DNA of 45,233 nucleotides from Candidatus Gastranaerophilales bacterium (GCA_028277625.1 JANQFW010000143.1:1-45233); one strand, 5' to 3'; numbered from the stretch's first letter, positions 27,035 to 36,781 are shown. Notes: a model not told the origin generated them from the letters alone. Numbers and translations are program-made.

Positions 27035-27573
27035 ATTTATTAATTTTTATTAATATCTTTTTTGACATTTATATAATAGATTACAGTACGATATAATATA
27101 TTTTATTTATATTGCAATTATAAACATTCAGAAAATCCATAAAAAACTATAACATTGCACACAAAATTATTGGGTTCTATTTGTTTTTATTAATATATAT
27201 TCAAGTATATGGTATATCAAGGATAAGAGACAAAATATTAAAGGTATAAAGTATATTAAATTAAAGATAAATTACTTTTATTAGATTTTTAATCGTATTA
27301 TAACTTTTAAAATTAATTAGTCTCTAAATAGCAAAGCAAGTGCAAGCTTTTAGTTGGTTATGTAATAACTCTTATTTAGCTCTAAAATGATTTTCAGACT
27401 ATTAAATATAAATTAAATTAATATCTGAAAAATCCAGCCTAAAATTTAACTAATTAAATGAGTAGTCCAAATCTCAGGTATATTAAAAGATATAAACTGA
27501 TATACGAAAAGATCAGTATAATAATATAAATAATAGACTATATCCGATAAATAAAATTGTGTTACCTCATGCG

Positions 27574-27603
27574 AATGCAGTGCATAGTACTGCATTTTTT
27601 TTT
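27574..27603 (+). terminator. Plus-strand intrinsic terminator facing the lpx operon end
   Basis: 8-bp stem AATGCAGT / ACTGCATT, 7-nt loop and about ten T residues on the plus strand. No plus-strand gene lies in the preceding 540 nt. On the minus strand the same hairpin, 24 nt after lpxA, lacks a T tail, so it serves that operon poorly. Confidence 0.7.
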
Positions 27604-27626
27604 GTGACAACTGCTAAAGACAAAAC

Positions 27627-28427
27627 TTAATCAGCCTCGTAGCCTTGTTTACCTCTAAGTTTTGTAACACCACGCTTGCTGGTTTGAATGAAATTAAGCA
27701 AATGCTCAATATGTTCATTTGTTGGGATTTCATCCTTAATTTTTTCAATTGCGCTCTGTGTATTATAGTCAGAAAACCATAATAAATTAAATGCTTTCTT
27801 TAGGTTGGTTCTCTGCTCAAGTGAAAGCCCACATCTTTTTAGGCCTACTGTATTAATACCAATAATTCCTGCAGGTCGCCCATCGGTTTTAGCAAACGGA
27901 GGTATATCCTGTCTTGTACCGGAAAAACCACCCATTATTACCATTTTTCCAACTTTTACAAACTGATGAATAACAACAGTACCACCAATAAAAACATGAT
28001 CCTCTAATGTTACATGCCCTGCAACAGAAACAAGATTTGCCAAACTGACATGATCACCTAACAAGCAGTTATGCGCTACATGCGAGCCTATCATTAAAAT
28101 ACAATTGTTGCCAATTATAGTTGACGTATTCTCACCAGTACCTCTATTTACGGTTGCATGCTCTCTTATTTGACAATTTTCGCCAATAATAACATTACTA
28201 CTTTCGCCCTTGTATCTATAATCTTGAGGAGGAGTCCCGACAATAGCACCATTTGCGATCATGGTGTTTTTTCCAATTTCTGAATGCTCTACATACGCAT
28301 TTGGATAAATTTGCACCCCATCAGCCAGCTTTACGTTAGGTCCGATTACAGCATAGGGTCCTATTGTAACCCCATCTCCTATTTGTGCTGACGGATCAAT
28401 TATTGCACTTGGATGAATATTAGCCAT
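27627..28427 (-). CDS. lpxA: UDP-N-acetylglucosamine acyltransferase LpxA
   Basis: First committed step of lipid A synthesis: transfers a hydroxyacyl chain from ACP to the 3-OH of UDP-GlcNAc. 266 aa. Residues 1-190 are hexapeptide repeats of a left-handed beta-helix (IGDGVTIGPYAVIG and similar), with the catalytic His in IGSHVAHNC (H119, equivalent to E. coli H125). The C-terminal ~75 residues are helical (GLKRCGLSLEQRTNLKKAF). AAGGA precedes the ATG. Last gene of lpxD-lpxC-fabZ-lpxA. Confidence 0.96.
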   Translation of the reverse strand: MANIHPSAIIDPSAQIGDGVTIGPYAVIGPNVKLADGVQIYPNAYVEHSEIGKNTMIANGAIVGTPPQDYRYKGESSNVIIGENCQIREHATVNRGTGENTSTIIGNNCILMIGSHVAHNCLLGDHVSLANLVSVAGHVTLEDHVFIGGTVVIHQFVKVGKMVIMGGFSGTRQDIPPFAKTDGRPAGIIGINTVGLKRCGLSLEQRTNLKKAFNLLWFSDYNTQSAIEKIKDEIPTNEHIEHLLNFIQTSKRGVTKLRGKQGYEAD

Positions 28428-28463
28428 TTTAGTTGTCCTTCAAGTTAGTTAACGCTTATTTGT

Positions 28464-28925
28464 TTACTGTATATCTTGTACGGAAAACATTAAATCAGCT
28501 TCTGTCACCAATTCTCCATCTACAGAAGCACGGCATTTTGCCTTACATACAGGACCTTTTAACCTTAACACTTCAGCGTATAATTCAAGCTTATCACCAG
28601 GCCTAACAATTCTTTTAAACCTAACGCCATCAATACCGGCGAATAACACTAACTTATCTTTATACTGCGGTAGTGTCATAATAATCCCACTGCTAATTTG
28701 AGCCAGAGCTTCTATCATTAATACCCCCGGCATAATGGGATTATTAGGAAAATGCCCTTGGAAAAACTCTTCATTAATAGTTACATTTTTATAACCTTTA
28801 ACATACTTACCGGGTACACATTCTGTAATTCTATCAACTAGCAAAAACGGATATCTATGCGGAATTAAATTCATTATGTCCATAACATCCATTTGTAAGG
28901 ATTCTTGTGTTTCTGTCTCAGCCAT
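28464..28925 (-). CDS. fabZ: 3-hydroxyacyl-ACP dehydratase FabZ
   Basis: Removes water from 3-hydroxyacyl-ACP in fatty-acid elongation; because it competes with LpxA for hydroxyacyl-ACP, its place between lpxC and lpxA is functionally sensible and common in Gram-negatives. 153 aa hot-dog fold with IPHRYPFLLVDR, catalytic H58 in GHFPNNPIMPG and E72 in LMIEALAQ. GAGGTAA lies before the ATG. It begins 6 nt after lpxC ends. Confidence 0.97.
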   Translation of the reverse strand: MAETETQESLQMDVMDIMNLIPHRYPFLLVDRITECVPGKYVKGYKNVTINEEFFQGHFPNNPIMPGVLMIEALAQISSGIIMTLPQYKDKLVLFAGIDGVRFKRIVRPGDKLELYAEVLRLKGPVCKAKCRASVDGELVTEADLMFSVQDIQ

Positions 28926-28931
28926 TCGTCG

Positions 28932-29744
28932 TTACCTCATCTCTTCCATCAGTTTTTTAGCCGACTCCACATGCAGGGTATGCCCGGCAAGCATACCTAT
29001 AATATTAGCTTTGAGATTAAGAGGATTAATACCTGTTAAGTACAAATCACCTATCAAATCTAATATTTTATGTTTTATAGGTTCCAAATCAGAGCGCAGT
29101 TCTGTGGTGTAACCACCATCATCAGTTAAACCTATTGTATTTTCTTTTGTAACACCAAGAGAAAAGCCTGCTTGCTGGAACTTCTCTAAGTCTCTTAAGT
29201 ATCCAAAAGTTCTTGCATTAACTATTTCTTCACTAGGTCTTGAGTGATCCCAGCTATACCATTTATTCAGATAATCCTTATGGTCAAAATTTACACAATA
29301 AATAATTTTAAAGCTATCTGCCGGCAAAATTGCAACACTAGAATTACCGGATTGAACATAAATAGGCTTCTCTAAATCTATCATATCTGTTGATACTGGG
29401 CTAGTTAACCCGGCTTTTTTAAACTCTTCCAGCCATACCTTAGAACTACCATCAAATATAGGCAGCTCATTAGATGAAGTATAAACATTAATACCTTGTA
29501 TTCCGGCAAATGCACAAGCTGCCATAAAATGCTCAACAAGTTTAATGTGTTGAGTTGCATTGCCCAAAACAACACAATGCTGAGTAGATATAATATTTTG
29601 AGGTTTTGCTTCTATTTCTGTATCAGAATTAGCTGGAAAAAAATAAATACCTTTTTTCTCTGACGGGGTAATCTTAACAACAGATTCCTTGCCGTCCATA
29701 AGGCTGGTTCCTTTTAATTCGATTTCTTTACTCAATGTTATCAT
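28932..29744 (-). CDS. lpxC: UDP-3-O-acyl-N-acetylglucosamine deacetylase LpxC
   Basis: Zinc-dependent deacetylation that commits the pathway to lipid A. 270 aa. The expected zinc ligands are H72 (VEHFMAA), H225 and D229 (IKHKILDLIGD); the general-acid His is H255 in AGHTLH. ARTFGYLRD is also typical. It is about 35 residues shorter than E. coli LpxC, mostly at the C-terminus, as in cyanobacterial forms. It starts 3 nt after lpxD, implying translational coupling. Confidence 0.95.
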   Translation of the reverse strand: MITLSKEIELKGTSLMDGKESVVKITPSEKKGIYFFPANSDTEIEAKPQNIISTQHCVVLGNATQHIKLVEHFMAACAFAGIQGINVYTSSNELPIFDGSSKVWLEEFKKAGLTSPVSTDMIDLEKPIYVQSGNSSVAILPADSFKIIYCVNFDHKDYLNKWYSWDHSRPSEEIVNARTFGYLRDLEKFQQAGFSLGVTKENTIGLTDDGGYTTELRSDLEPIKHKILDLIGDLYLTGINPLNLKANIIGMLAGHTLHVESAKKLMEEMR

Positions 29745-29747
29745 TGA

Positions 29748-30881
29748 CTAAACCTCGATATTTTCAATATTTAAACTTTCTTTTATAGAATCAAAGTCTT
29801 TTTTAAACGTTTTGACTTCTTTTAATAGAACATCAAGTTCTTTAACATTTTTTATTTGTTTAACAAATTCTTTTCTTGGTATTGCAGGAGTTCCCATTAC
29901 TATGCTTTTATTAGGCAATGTTTTTGTAACGCCAGACTTTGCCATAATAATGCTGTCACTACCAATTTCCAGATGATCTACAATACCGGCTTGTCCCGCT
30001 AAAACCACTCTGTCCCCTAGCTTAACACTACCTGACACTCCGGCTTGAGAAATTATTAAACAATTTTCTCCAATAATACAGTTATGACCAATTTGAACTA
30101 AGTTATCTATTTTGGTCCCCTTACCGATAAATGTATTCTCAATAGTACCTCTATCTATAGCACTATTTGCACCTATTTCTACATCATCAGATATCGTTAC
30201 TGCACCTAAAGAAGGCACTTTATATATTTTTTGCTGCTTAGTTTCATCATTTATTTGACCACTCTGCTTTGCAGCTTCTACATTACTCGGGGTCTCAGTA
30301 ACAAAGCTATAACCGTCAGCGCCTATACTTGCACCATTATGTATTATAACATTATTACCTATTTCTATGCAGTCTCCCACATAAACTCCGGGGTACAACA
30401 AGCAATTTTTTCCTATTTCTGAAAATTTTCCAACATACACATTCGCCAATATTTTTGTGTTGTCACCTATTACTGCACCGCGACCAATAACAACATTAGG
30501 TCCTATTGATACATCTTTTCCAAGTTTTGAATCCGGGTGTATTATTGCTGAGGGATGAACACCTGAATGAGCATCTGGTGGAATATAGAAAAGATGAAGA
30601 ATTTTCATCATAGCCAGCTTAGGGCGCTCAACTTCTATTGTTGTCAGGTTTTCAATAGATACACCTAATGGCACAAGAGCAACTTTCGCCTTTGTATGAG
30701 GAAGGGTTTCTATAAATTTCTCCTCAAACGCAAGAGCTAATGTATTTTCATCTGCGTCACCGGGGGAGGCTATTCTATTAATTTTGACACTTTCACCAAC
30801 TTTATTTAGTATGCCGCCAACAATATTGTTTATTTCTTCTACTGTGTAAGATTTAGAATTTTCATACAGTTCTTTTTTCAT
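29748..30881 (-). CDS. lpxD: UDP-3-O-(3-hydroxyacyl)glucosamine N-acyltransferase LpxD
   Basis: Adds the second acyl chain in lipid A synthesis. 377 aa: an N-terminal uridine-binding domain (about 1-105), a long left-handed beta-helix with hexapeptide repeats (about 106-345), and a C-terminal helix. The catalytic His lies in NLVQIGHNC (near 265). A ~25-residue insertion (about 205-230, Gln/Lys-rich) interrupts the helix after IGADGYSF, where other LpxDs also have a loop. AAGGGAAA precedes the ATG. It is the first gene of the four-gene lipid A operon; the promoter should lie in 30882-31052. Confidence 0.95.
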   Translation of the reverse strand: MKKELYENSKSYTVEEINNIVGGILNKVGESVKINRIASPGDADENTLALAFEEKFIETLPHTKAKVALVPLGVSIENLTTIEVERPKLAMMKILHLFYIPPDAHSGVHPSAIIHPDSKLGKDVSIGPNVVIGRGAVIGDNTKILANVYVGKFSEIGKNCLLYPGVYVGDCIEIGNNVIIHNGASIGADGYSFVTETPSNVEAAKQSGQINDETKQQKIYKVPSLGAVTISDDVEIGANSAIDRGTIENTFIGKGTKIDNLVQIGHNCIIGENCLIISQAGVSGSVKLGDRVVLAGQAGIVDHLEIGSDSIIMAKSGVTKTLPNKSIVMGTPAIPRKEFVKQIKNVKELDVLLKEVKTFKKDFDSIKESLNIENIEV

Positions 30882-30981
30882 AGTTTTCCCTTATCAACAA
30901 TAATTTCATAATAATTTTATGATTAAAATACTTTTGTGGCAAGTAGGCAGACAAATTTTAAATAAAAATATAAATAACAAG

Positions 30982-31003
30982 AAAAAGCAGGTAATAACCT
31001 ACT
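30982..31003 (-). terminator. Minus-strand terminator after the Gln-rich protein gene
   Basis: 6-bp stem (AGTAGG / CCTGCT, one G-T pair) with a 6-nt loop and five T residues on the minus strand, about 50 nt beyond the stop of the preceding gene. It separates that gene from the lipid A operon. Confidence 0.6.
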
Positions 31004-31052
31004 CTTTGCTTATCGATTAAATATCTTATCAAACTAGAATTACCTTATGCAA

Positions 31053-31532
31053 TTACCTTTGTGGAGGTTGCTGCATCTGATTAGCTATTTGTTGATTAGC
31101 TCCCTGCATTCCTAAAAACATTTTTTCCATAGCCTTCATTTGCTTCATTGCAATGCTTCTGGCAACAACTAAAGCACCAACCACGCCAACTGCACCACCA
31201 ACTATTGCACCACCACCGATTCTGCCTGCATTTCTAATAGCTTCTCCATATTTGTTCTCTAGTTTTGAACAATATCCCAATATACCACCAGCAACAACAC
31301 CGGTTCCTGCTATAAGCATTGGTATTATTGAGGGCTTTGGCATTTTCATAGCGGTTTGTGGCACTGGCATCTCACCACCTTGTTGCATTGCCTGAGCAGC
31401 AAGAATCATATCCTGCATATCTTGAGGACTTAATTGTGGTGTTTGTTGATATTGCTGTTGATTATAGCCCCCAGCTGATTGTGCTTGCTGTGGCATTGAC
31501 GGCAATAGTGGTTGAGGCGTATTAATGCTCAT
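31053..31532 (-). CDS. Gln/Pro-rich protein with two glycine-zipper membrane segments
   Basis: Family not recognised. 159 aa: residues 1-65 are Gln-, Pro- and Met-rich and low-complexity (QQQYQQTPQLSPQDM). Then come a hydrophobic Gly-rich segment (about 70-90) and a second, strongly glycine-zippered one (GGGAIVGGAVGVVGALVV, about 107-124), and a short Gln-rich tail. Such paired zippers suggest membrane insertion or oligomerisation. GGGAG before the ATG supports translation. It is upstream of, and separated by a terminator from, the lipid A genes, so a functional link is only positional. Confidence 0.6.
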   Translation of the reverse strand: MSINTPQPLLPSMPQQAQSAGGYNQQQYQQTPQLSPQDMQDMILAAQAMQQGGEMPVPQTAMKMPKPSIIPMLIAGTGVVAGGILGYCSKLENKYGEAIRNAGRIGGGAIVGGAVGVVGALVVARSIAMKQMKAMEKMFLGMQGANQQIANQMQQPPQR

Positions 31533-31869
31533 TAGTTTACTCCCTTATATATTTACCCTATTTTTTTTCATTTTTATATTCTAGATAGTTTAATACTGTA
31601 AAGCATTATCCTAAATTTTATTTATTGAATAGTATAACAAATGATTTCATAAATATAAAACAGAAACATAAAAAAAATTGCTAATTAATAAACTAAAATT
31701 TTAAGAAAGCTCTATATAAAAGAAGTCTTAATAGAAAACTCAGAATTTGTCAAATCAGCCCCAAAATTGTAATAAATGTTTAAATAAAAAATACTGGTTT
31801 TTTAAACGATTTTCTTTTATATTTGTGATGGGTTGTTATATTCTGGAATTATAGAGAATTGGGAAGGCT
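31533..31869. other. Divergent intergenic region
   Basis: 337 nt between two divergent genes, AT-rich, presumably containing both promoters. I see no RNA structure and no consensus promoter pair I would defend. Confidence 0.4.
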
Positions 31870-33570
31870 ATGCATAATCTTAAATTATTAAGTTGTATCA
31901 TTATATTAGGAGTTATTTGTTCAGCGTTAAACCCTGCTTATGCTCTGGGATTAAAGCTGGGTAAAAGCAAAAAGTCTAATACAAATACAAATCAAGTTGC
32001 AGCTAAAAAAAATGCAGTAACTGTTGATCTTAAAAGTGACAAGCTGGAATATTTTCAAGATAAAAATTTATTTGTGGCTTCCGGCAATGCCAGGATTTAC
32101 TTAAAGGATAAAGACACTAGTCTGAAGGCAGGTAAAATCACATATAATCAAGAAAAAAATGTATTAATTGCGGAAGATAAAGTAAAAATTATAAAAAATG
32201 GCAATATTATTCATGGCAATTATGCAAAAGTAGATTTAAATAAAGAGTCAGCACTCATTGATCACCCGAATACAGTTATCTTAAAAGTAAAAATAAGCGC
32301 AGAAAAAGCAGATATCTACCCCAAAAAATTGGAGCTTAGTAACGGTAAAATCTTGGTAAATAACGAAGATTTAAAGTTAACTTTATCTTCTAATATATAT
32401 ATACCTGAGCCATTAACAAATTTGGGTACGGAAAAAGGTTTGAGCAAAAGTGAAAATCAAGAGGTACCCAGCTATAAAATTAGCGCAAAAGAAGTAAATA
32501 TAACCTGCTACGCTAATAAAAATGAAATATCCTTAAAAAGAACAAAATTTAAATTTGGAAAATTTAATATAGCAACCGTTCCATCTTTAAAGCTCTCAAC
32601 AGACAGAGATTTTAACAGAATAGAAACAATGCTGCCGGTTGTTGGTCGCACTAGAGAGCTAGGTGGTTATATTGGCCCAAGTTATGTATTTAGCACACCT
32701 TTTGATTCTACACTTAAAGTGGCTCCGTTATTAGGATTTGCAGGGGATGATGCCATTGGTTTCGGTGGTTATGCAAGATTTATGAACTCCGGCAATCAAA
32801 CAGAAGTTGCATACACAACATCTGGAGACAATTTAGTTGTTGAAGGTGAGCAAGACCTTTGGGGCAAGAATACTAAAATACTTTATGGCTCGAATGCCTA
32901 TATTGATAATGGATTTTTTGGAAGAAAAAAACCAAAGTATATTGCAGAGATAGTTGACGATAGACTCTTAGCTTCAGCTGTAAACTTTAATTTATTTTTA
33001 AGATCTAGCGCAGGTTATGCCCAAGATTACGACAGAAGCTTTGGAACTGCCAGATTTCAGATGCAATCTACTTTGATAAACGATAAACCTATTTTTAGAA
33101 TAAAAGATGACCTTTTAGAATTTAGATTAGTAACCCAAGGACAAATCGCGGCATACGGTAATGGGGACACTTTTGGACTCGTTAGAGTCGGTCCCAACTT
33201 TAGAAGCAATTTGGCTGAAAGATTAAGACTATCCACTACTTATTTTCAGGCAGCAACTTACGGCGATTCTCCCTTCTGGTTTGACAGGTATAATCAAGGT
33301 AAAAGCAGTGTCATAATAAGAGAAGAACTTGATCTAAACAAAAGCTTTAGCTTTGGGCATTTGGCACACTTTAATATTACCGAAGATAACTGGGAACGAA
33401 GATTTGCAACAGAAAACCAGTTTTATCTTAAAGTTGGATCAGAAGATTTTAAATTTAAAATGGGCTATGACATCGTCAGAAGGCGTTCGATATTCGGGTT
33501 TGATATGCTTATGGGTTCCGGCAGAACCGGTGTTGAGTTTGACAAGCTGAATGTTTTAGATAAAAAATAA
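31870..33570 (+). CDS. OstA/LptD-family outer-membrane protein
   Basis: 566 aa. The signal peptide ends near residue 25 (LNPAYALG). Residues ~50-150 form an OstA/LptA-like beta-jellyroll (SDKLEYFQDKNLFVASGNAR, LKAGKITYNQEKNVLIAEDK), the fold that shuttles LPS. The rest is rich in alternating hydrophobic/polar strands with aromatic girdles, as expected of an outer-membrane barrel, and is shorter than classical LptD (~780 aa). Cyanobacterial LptD-like proteins are similar in plan. The likely role is insertion of LPS or another glycolipid into the outer membrane; LptE and other Lpt parts are not in the window. A GGGAAGG site precedes the ATG. It sits beside the lipid A genes but on the opposite strand. 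Confidence 0.75.
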   Translation: MHNLKLLSCIIILGVICSALNPAYALGLKLGKSKKSNTNTNQVAAKKNAVTVDLKSDKLEYFQDKNLFVASGNARIYLKDKDTSLKAGKITYNQEKNVLIAEDKVKIIKNGNIIHGNYAKVDLNKESALIDHPNTVILKVKISAEKADIYPKKLELSNGKILVNNEDLKLTLSSNIYIPEPLTNLGTEKGLSKSENQEVPSYKISAKEVNITCYANKNEISLKRTKFKFGKFNIATVPSLKLSTDRDFNRIETMLPVVGRTRELGGYIGPSYVFSTPFDSTLKVAPLLGFAGDDAIGFGGYARFMNSGNQTEVAYTTSGDNLVVEGEQDLWGKNTKILYGSNAYIDNGFFGRKKPKYIAEIVDDRLLASAVNFNLFLRSSAGYAQDYDRSFGTARFQMQSTLINDKPIFRIKDDLLEFRLVTQGQIAAYGNGDTFGLVRVGPNFRSNLAERLRLSTTYFQAATYGDSPFWFDRYNQGKSSVIIREELDLNKSFSFGHLAHFNITEDNWERRFATENQFYLKVGSEDFKFKMGYDIVRRRSIFGFDMLMGSGRTGVEFDKLNVLDKK

Positions 33571-33682
33571 TTACCGGTTAAAAATGTTTGTGATACAGTT
33601 TAATAGGTATTTCATAAACTATACAGACTCAAAATATTTAGCCACACAATGAGTCGTATAAAAAATTTATGAGGAATAATAA

Positions 33683-34597
33683 ATGAGTTTAAGAGATTGG
33701 TTTTCGCAAAGAGTCAAAAAAAATCTTGACAGCACTAAGGTTGAATCAAGAATGAGCGGTGACGATTTGTCGAAATTGTGGACTAAATGCTACAACTGTA
33801 ATGCTAATTTACCATCAAAAGATTTAGAAGCAAATTTGTTCATATGTCCAAAGTGCGACTATCATTTTAGAATTGATGCTCGCACCCGAATTGAACAATT
33901 TTTAGATATAGATACTTTTAAAGAAATAGATTCAAATATGACACCGTCAGATCCACTTGAATTTATTGATACTGTTAGCTATAAAGTAAGACAAAAAAAA
34001 GCTGCGCTACAAGCAAACATAAATGATGCTGTTATTACCGGCATTGGTGAGATTGACGGATATCAAACAGCTGTTGCTATTATGGACTTTGCCTATATGG
34101 GCGGTAGTATGGGCAGCGTTGTTGGTGAAAAAATCACCAGATTAATAGAAGAAGGCGTAAAAAGACATATTCCAATTGTTGTGATAACATCATCAGGCGG
34201 GGCAAGAATGCAAGAGAGTGCATTAAGCTTAATGCAAATGGCAAAAACAAGTTGTGCAATTGCCAGAGCAAATGATGAAGGTGTACTTTATATGACTGTA
34301 TTAGCCGAGCCTACATTTGGTGGAGTAACTGCCAGTTATGGCACACTTGGTGATATTATTATTGCTGAGCAAGGTGCTAGAATCGGATTTGCAGGAAGAA
34401 GAGTTATTGAGCAAACAATTAGACAAAAATTACCGGCTGACTTCCAAACAGCTGAATACTTATTAAAATACGGCCAGGTCGATCTTGTAAGCCACAGAAC
34501 AGACCTGAAAAACACAGTAAGTAAATTAATCAGAATACACTCTTGCAAAAATAATTGTAAAATAGAAATACAGGAAGAGGTAGCGGCAAATGATTAA
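33683..34597 (+). CDS. accD: Acetyl-CoA carboxylase carboxyltransferase subunit beta AccD
   Basis: Transfers CO2 from carboxy-biotin to acetyl-CoA, giving malonyl-CoA for fatty-acid synthesis. 304 aa. The N-terminal zinc ribbon has four Cys (C36, C39, C55, C58: CYNCN and CPKCDY). The carboxyltransferase core has AIMDFAYMGGSMGSVVGEK, TSSGGARMQES and AEPTFGGVTASYGTLGD. GAGGAA precedes the ATG. The next gene, accA, starts 8 nt before this stop, so the two subunits are coupled. Confidence 0.97.
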   Translation: MSLRDWFSQRVKKNLDSTKVESRMSGDDLSKLWTKCYNCNANLPSKDLEANLFICPKCDYHFRIDARTRIEQFLDIDTFKEIDSNMTPSDPLEFIDTVSYKVRQKKAALQANINDAVITGIGEIDGYQTAVAIMDFAYMGGSMGSVVGEKITRLIEEGVKRHIPIVVITSSGGARMQESALSLMQMAKTSCAIARANDEGVLYMTVLAEPTFGGVTASYGTLGDIIIAEQGARIGFAGRRVIEQTIRQKLPADFQTAEYLLKYGQVDLVSHRTDLKNTVSKLIRIHSCKNNCKIEIQEEVAAND

Positions 34598-35552
34598 AGA
34601 TATTAAACCTCTTGAGTTTGAAAAGTCAATTTTTCAGATAGAAGCTAAAATAGAAGAATTAAAAGCATTAAGCAAAGATACAGGTATAGACTTGAGTGAT
34701 CAGATAGAGACTCTTACATCTCAGGCTAAAGAATTTAAGGAAGAATTATACTCAAGCTTAACACCTTCACAAAAAATTCAAATTGCCAGACACCCAAATC
34801 GTCCTAACTTTACTGATTATATATCTTTATTAGCTAATGATTGGGTCGAATTACGCGGCGACAGAGCCGGTACTGACGACAGAGCTATCATCGGGGGCGT
34901 GGCATGTATTAACGGTCGTTCTGCGGTTGTTGTTGGAACCCAAAAAGGTAAAAATACCAAAGAAAATCTTAAATGCAACTTTGGCATGCCACAGCCGGAA
35001 GGTTACCGGAAAGCATTAAGACTATTTTATCATGCTGAACGCTTTGGTTTACCGATTATTACTCTAATAGATACACCGGGAGCATATCCGGGTATAAAAG
35101 CAGAGCAAACAGGTCAAGGAGTTGCTATCGCTACAAACCTTAGAGAAATGGCTAAGTTAACTGTTCCAATTATTGCAGTTATAACCGGTGAAGGATGTTC
35201 CGGTGGAGCGCTTGGCTTGGCTGTAGCTAATAAAGTATTTATGCTTGAACATTCTTACTATACTGTTATTTCCCCGGAAGGCTGCGCTTCTATCTTGTGG
35301 AGAAGTCCCGAGCATACCTGCACAGCGGCTGAGGCCTTAAAAATTACCGCTACAGATTTGATGAAGTTTGATATTATTGACGGCGTGATTAAAGAGCCTC
35401 TAGGTGGCGCTCATTATGACCACGAATATACGGCAAAACAATTACAAGATACTCTAACTGCATGTATTGACCAATTGGTTAGCAAGGACAAAAACTACCT
35501 TAAAACATCCAGGTATGATAAATTCCGTAATATGGGTGTGTTTGTGGAGTAA
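34590..35552 (+). CDS. accA: Acetyl-CoA carboxylase carboxyltransferase subunit alpha AccA
   Basis: Partner of AccD in the alpha2-beta2 carboxyltransferase. 320 aa: an N-terminal helical region, then the core with RHPNRPNFTDYI, DTPGAYPGI, GEGCSGGALGLA and SPEGCASILWR, all family signatures. It overlaps accD by 8 nt with a GAGG inside the accD end. The biotin carboxylase (AccC) and carrier protein (AccB) are elsewhere. Confidence 0.97.
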   Translation: MIKDIKPLEFEKSIFQIEAKIEELKALSKDTGIDLSDQIETLTSQAKEFKEELYSSLTPSQKIQIARHPNRPNFTDYISLLANDWVELRGDRAGTDDRAIIGGVACINGRSAVVVGTQKGKNTKENLKCNFGMPQPEGYRKALRLFYHAERFGLPIITLIDTPGAYPGIKAEQTGQGVAIATNLREMAKLTVPIIAVITGEGCSGGALGLAVANKVFMLEHSYYTVISPEGCASILWRSPEHTCTAAEALKITATDLMKFDIIDGVIKEPLGGAHYDHEYTAKQLQDTLTACIDQLVSKDKNYLKTSRYDKFRNMGVFVE

Positions 35553-35561
35553 CTATACATA

Positions 35562-36488
35562 ATGGCAAAACATCTTGAAATAGCTGTTGAAGCTAGCCCT
35601 GTTTGGGGTGAGTTTGTTAGTAATATTTTAATAGAAAAAGCGGGGTGTGCCGGCATTGTTTCTGAAGAAAAAGATTTTAAAGATGAAGAGTTGGTTCAAT
35701 CAAGTAACGGCACTGTTAAGGGTTATATATGGTTTGATAAAAATCAGGCGGACAATACGAACCATGAAGAAATTATCAGCATCATTAAGCAAGAACGCAA
35801 AGCCCTTATTAATAATGGTATCAATCCTGACAGCATTGGTAGCTGGGATGTTAGCTTCAAGGAAATCGCCGATGAAGATTGGGCGCACAACTGGAAAAAA
35901 TACTGGCACGTCCAAAAAATTGGCGAAAAAATAGTTGTCTGTCCAAGTTGGGAAGAATACACACCTAAACAAACCGATATTGTTATCAGCTTAGACCCGG
36001 GCACAGCATTTGGAGCAGGAAATCATCCTACTAGCCGGCTGTGTATTAAGGCTTTAGAAAAATATGTATCCGGCAATGAAACACTCGCTGATATTGGTAC
36101 AGGATCAGGAATACTAGCGATTGCAGCTTCTAAGCTGGGTATAAAATCAGGTTTAGGTGTAGATAATGATGCTTCTGTTATTGATATTGCCAAAGAAAAT
36201 GCCCGTAAAAACAATGTTGATAACCTGATTTTCTACGAAGGCAGCACACAAGATATTAAAGATACTTATGATCTTGTTACTGTTAATATACTAGCGCGTA
36301 TTATTATACAAATTTTACCGGAGATATATGCTGTTTGTGCCCAAGGTGGTATTACTATTTTAAGTGGTATTATTAAAAAACAAGAAGCTGATGTAGTTAA
36401 AGCAGCTACTGAAGTTGGGTTTAACCTTTTAGAAATACTCGAACAGGACGATTGGGTCAGCATTATTTTACGCAAAGGTGACCATTAA
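35562..36488 (+). CDS. prmA: Ribosomal protein L11 methyltransferase PrmA
   Basis: S-adenosylmethionine-dependent methylation of L11. 308 aa. The N-terminal substrate-recognition domain (about 1-110) is joined to a Rossmann-type methyltransferase. The PrmA signature SLDPGTAFGAGNHPTS and the SAM motif LADIGTGSGILAIAA are both present, followed by VNILARII. It starts 9 nt after accA and so belongs to the same transcript. Confidence 0.94.
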   Translation: MAKHLEIAVEASPVWGEFVSNILIEKAGCAGIVSEEKDFKDEELVQSSNGTVKGYIWFDKNQADNTNHEEIISIIKQERKALINNGINPDSIGSWDVSFKEIADEDWAHNWKKYWHVQKIGEKIVVCPSWEEYTPKQTDIVISLDPGTAFGAGNHPTSRLCIKALEKYVSGNETLADIGTGSGILAIAASKLGIKSGLGVDNDASVIDIAKENARKNNVDNLIFYEGSTQDIKDTYDLVTVNILARIIIQILPEIYAVCAQGGITILSGIIKKQEADVVKAATEVGFNLLEILEQDDWVSIILRKGDH

Positions 36489-36606
36489 AATATTGTATTT
36501 GCAGCTATTTGCTTAAGATTTCAGACAGCGGACTTTTTAAAATAAAGTACTTGAATATGTCTATGTTAAGAAATTGTAATACATCTGGAACAACAATAGC
36601 CTAATT

Positions 36607-36672
36607 GCATTCTTAATATATAAAGTGATAGTCTTTAAAAAGACGTATTATTATAAAAAATGTTAAGAATGC
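36607..36672. repeat. 66-bp nested palindrome
   Basis: Outer arms GCATTCTTAA / TTAAGAATGC (10 bp, perfect), inner hairpin GTCTT-TAAA-AAGAC flanked by ATA / TAT pairs. As RNA it would fold into one long imperfect hairpin. It has no T-run. It may be a small palindromic repeat element or a structured mRNA end after prmA. Confidence 0.6.
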
Positions 36673-36781
36673 TACAGATTTAGTATCGAAAGCATAGAGA
36701 AGTCAATTAAAATAATGTATAATGAAGTTATAGAATCATTATAGTTATATTATAAATGAATTTATACGTTTAACTTTAATG

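Larger units (their letters stand above)
26649..27626. other. Gene-poor kilobase between cupin gene and lpxA
   Basis: Very AT-rich, with stops in all frames. The supported contents are a 16-bp inverted repeat, a short open frame that may be a gene remnant, and two plus-strand intrinsic terminators, all listed separately. The stretch 27100-27570 holds only weak promoter-like and hairpin-like sequence, for example ACTGAT / ATCAGT near 27500. It may be eroded DNA or encode non-coding RNAs. Confidence 0.6.

Noticed and set aside
27062-27097. TTGACA followed by TATAAT as a promoter
   Set aside because: The two TATAAT boxes are 4 and 24 nt from the TTGACA; neither spacing is workable.
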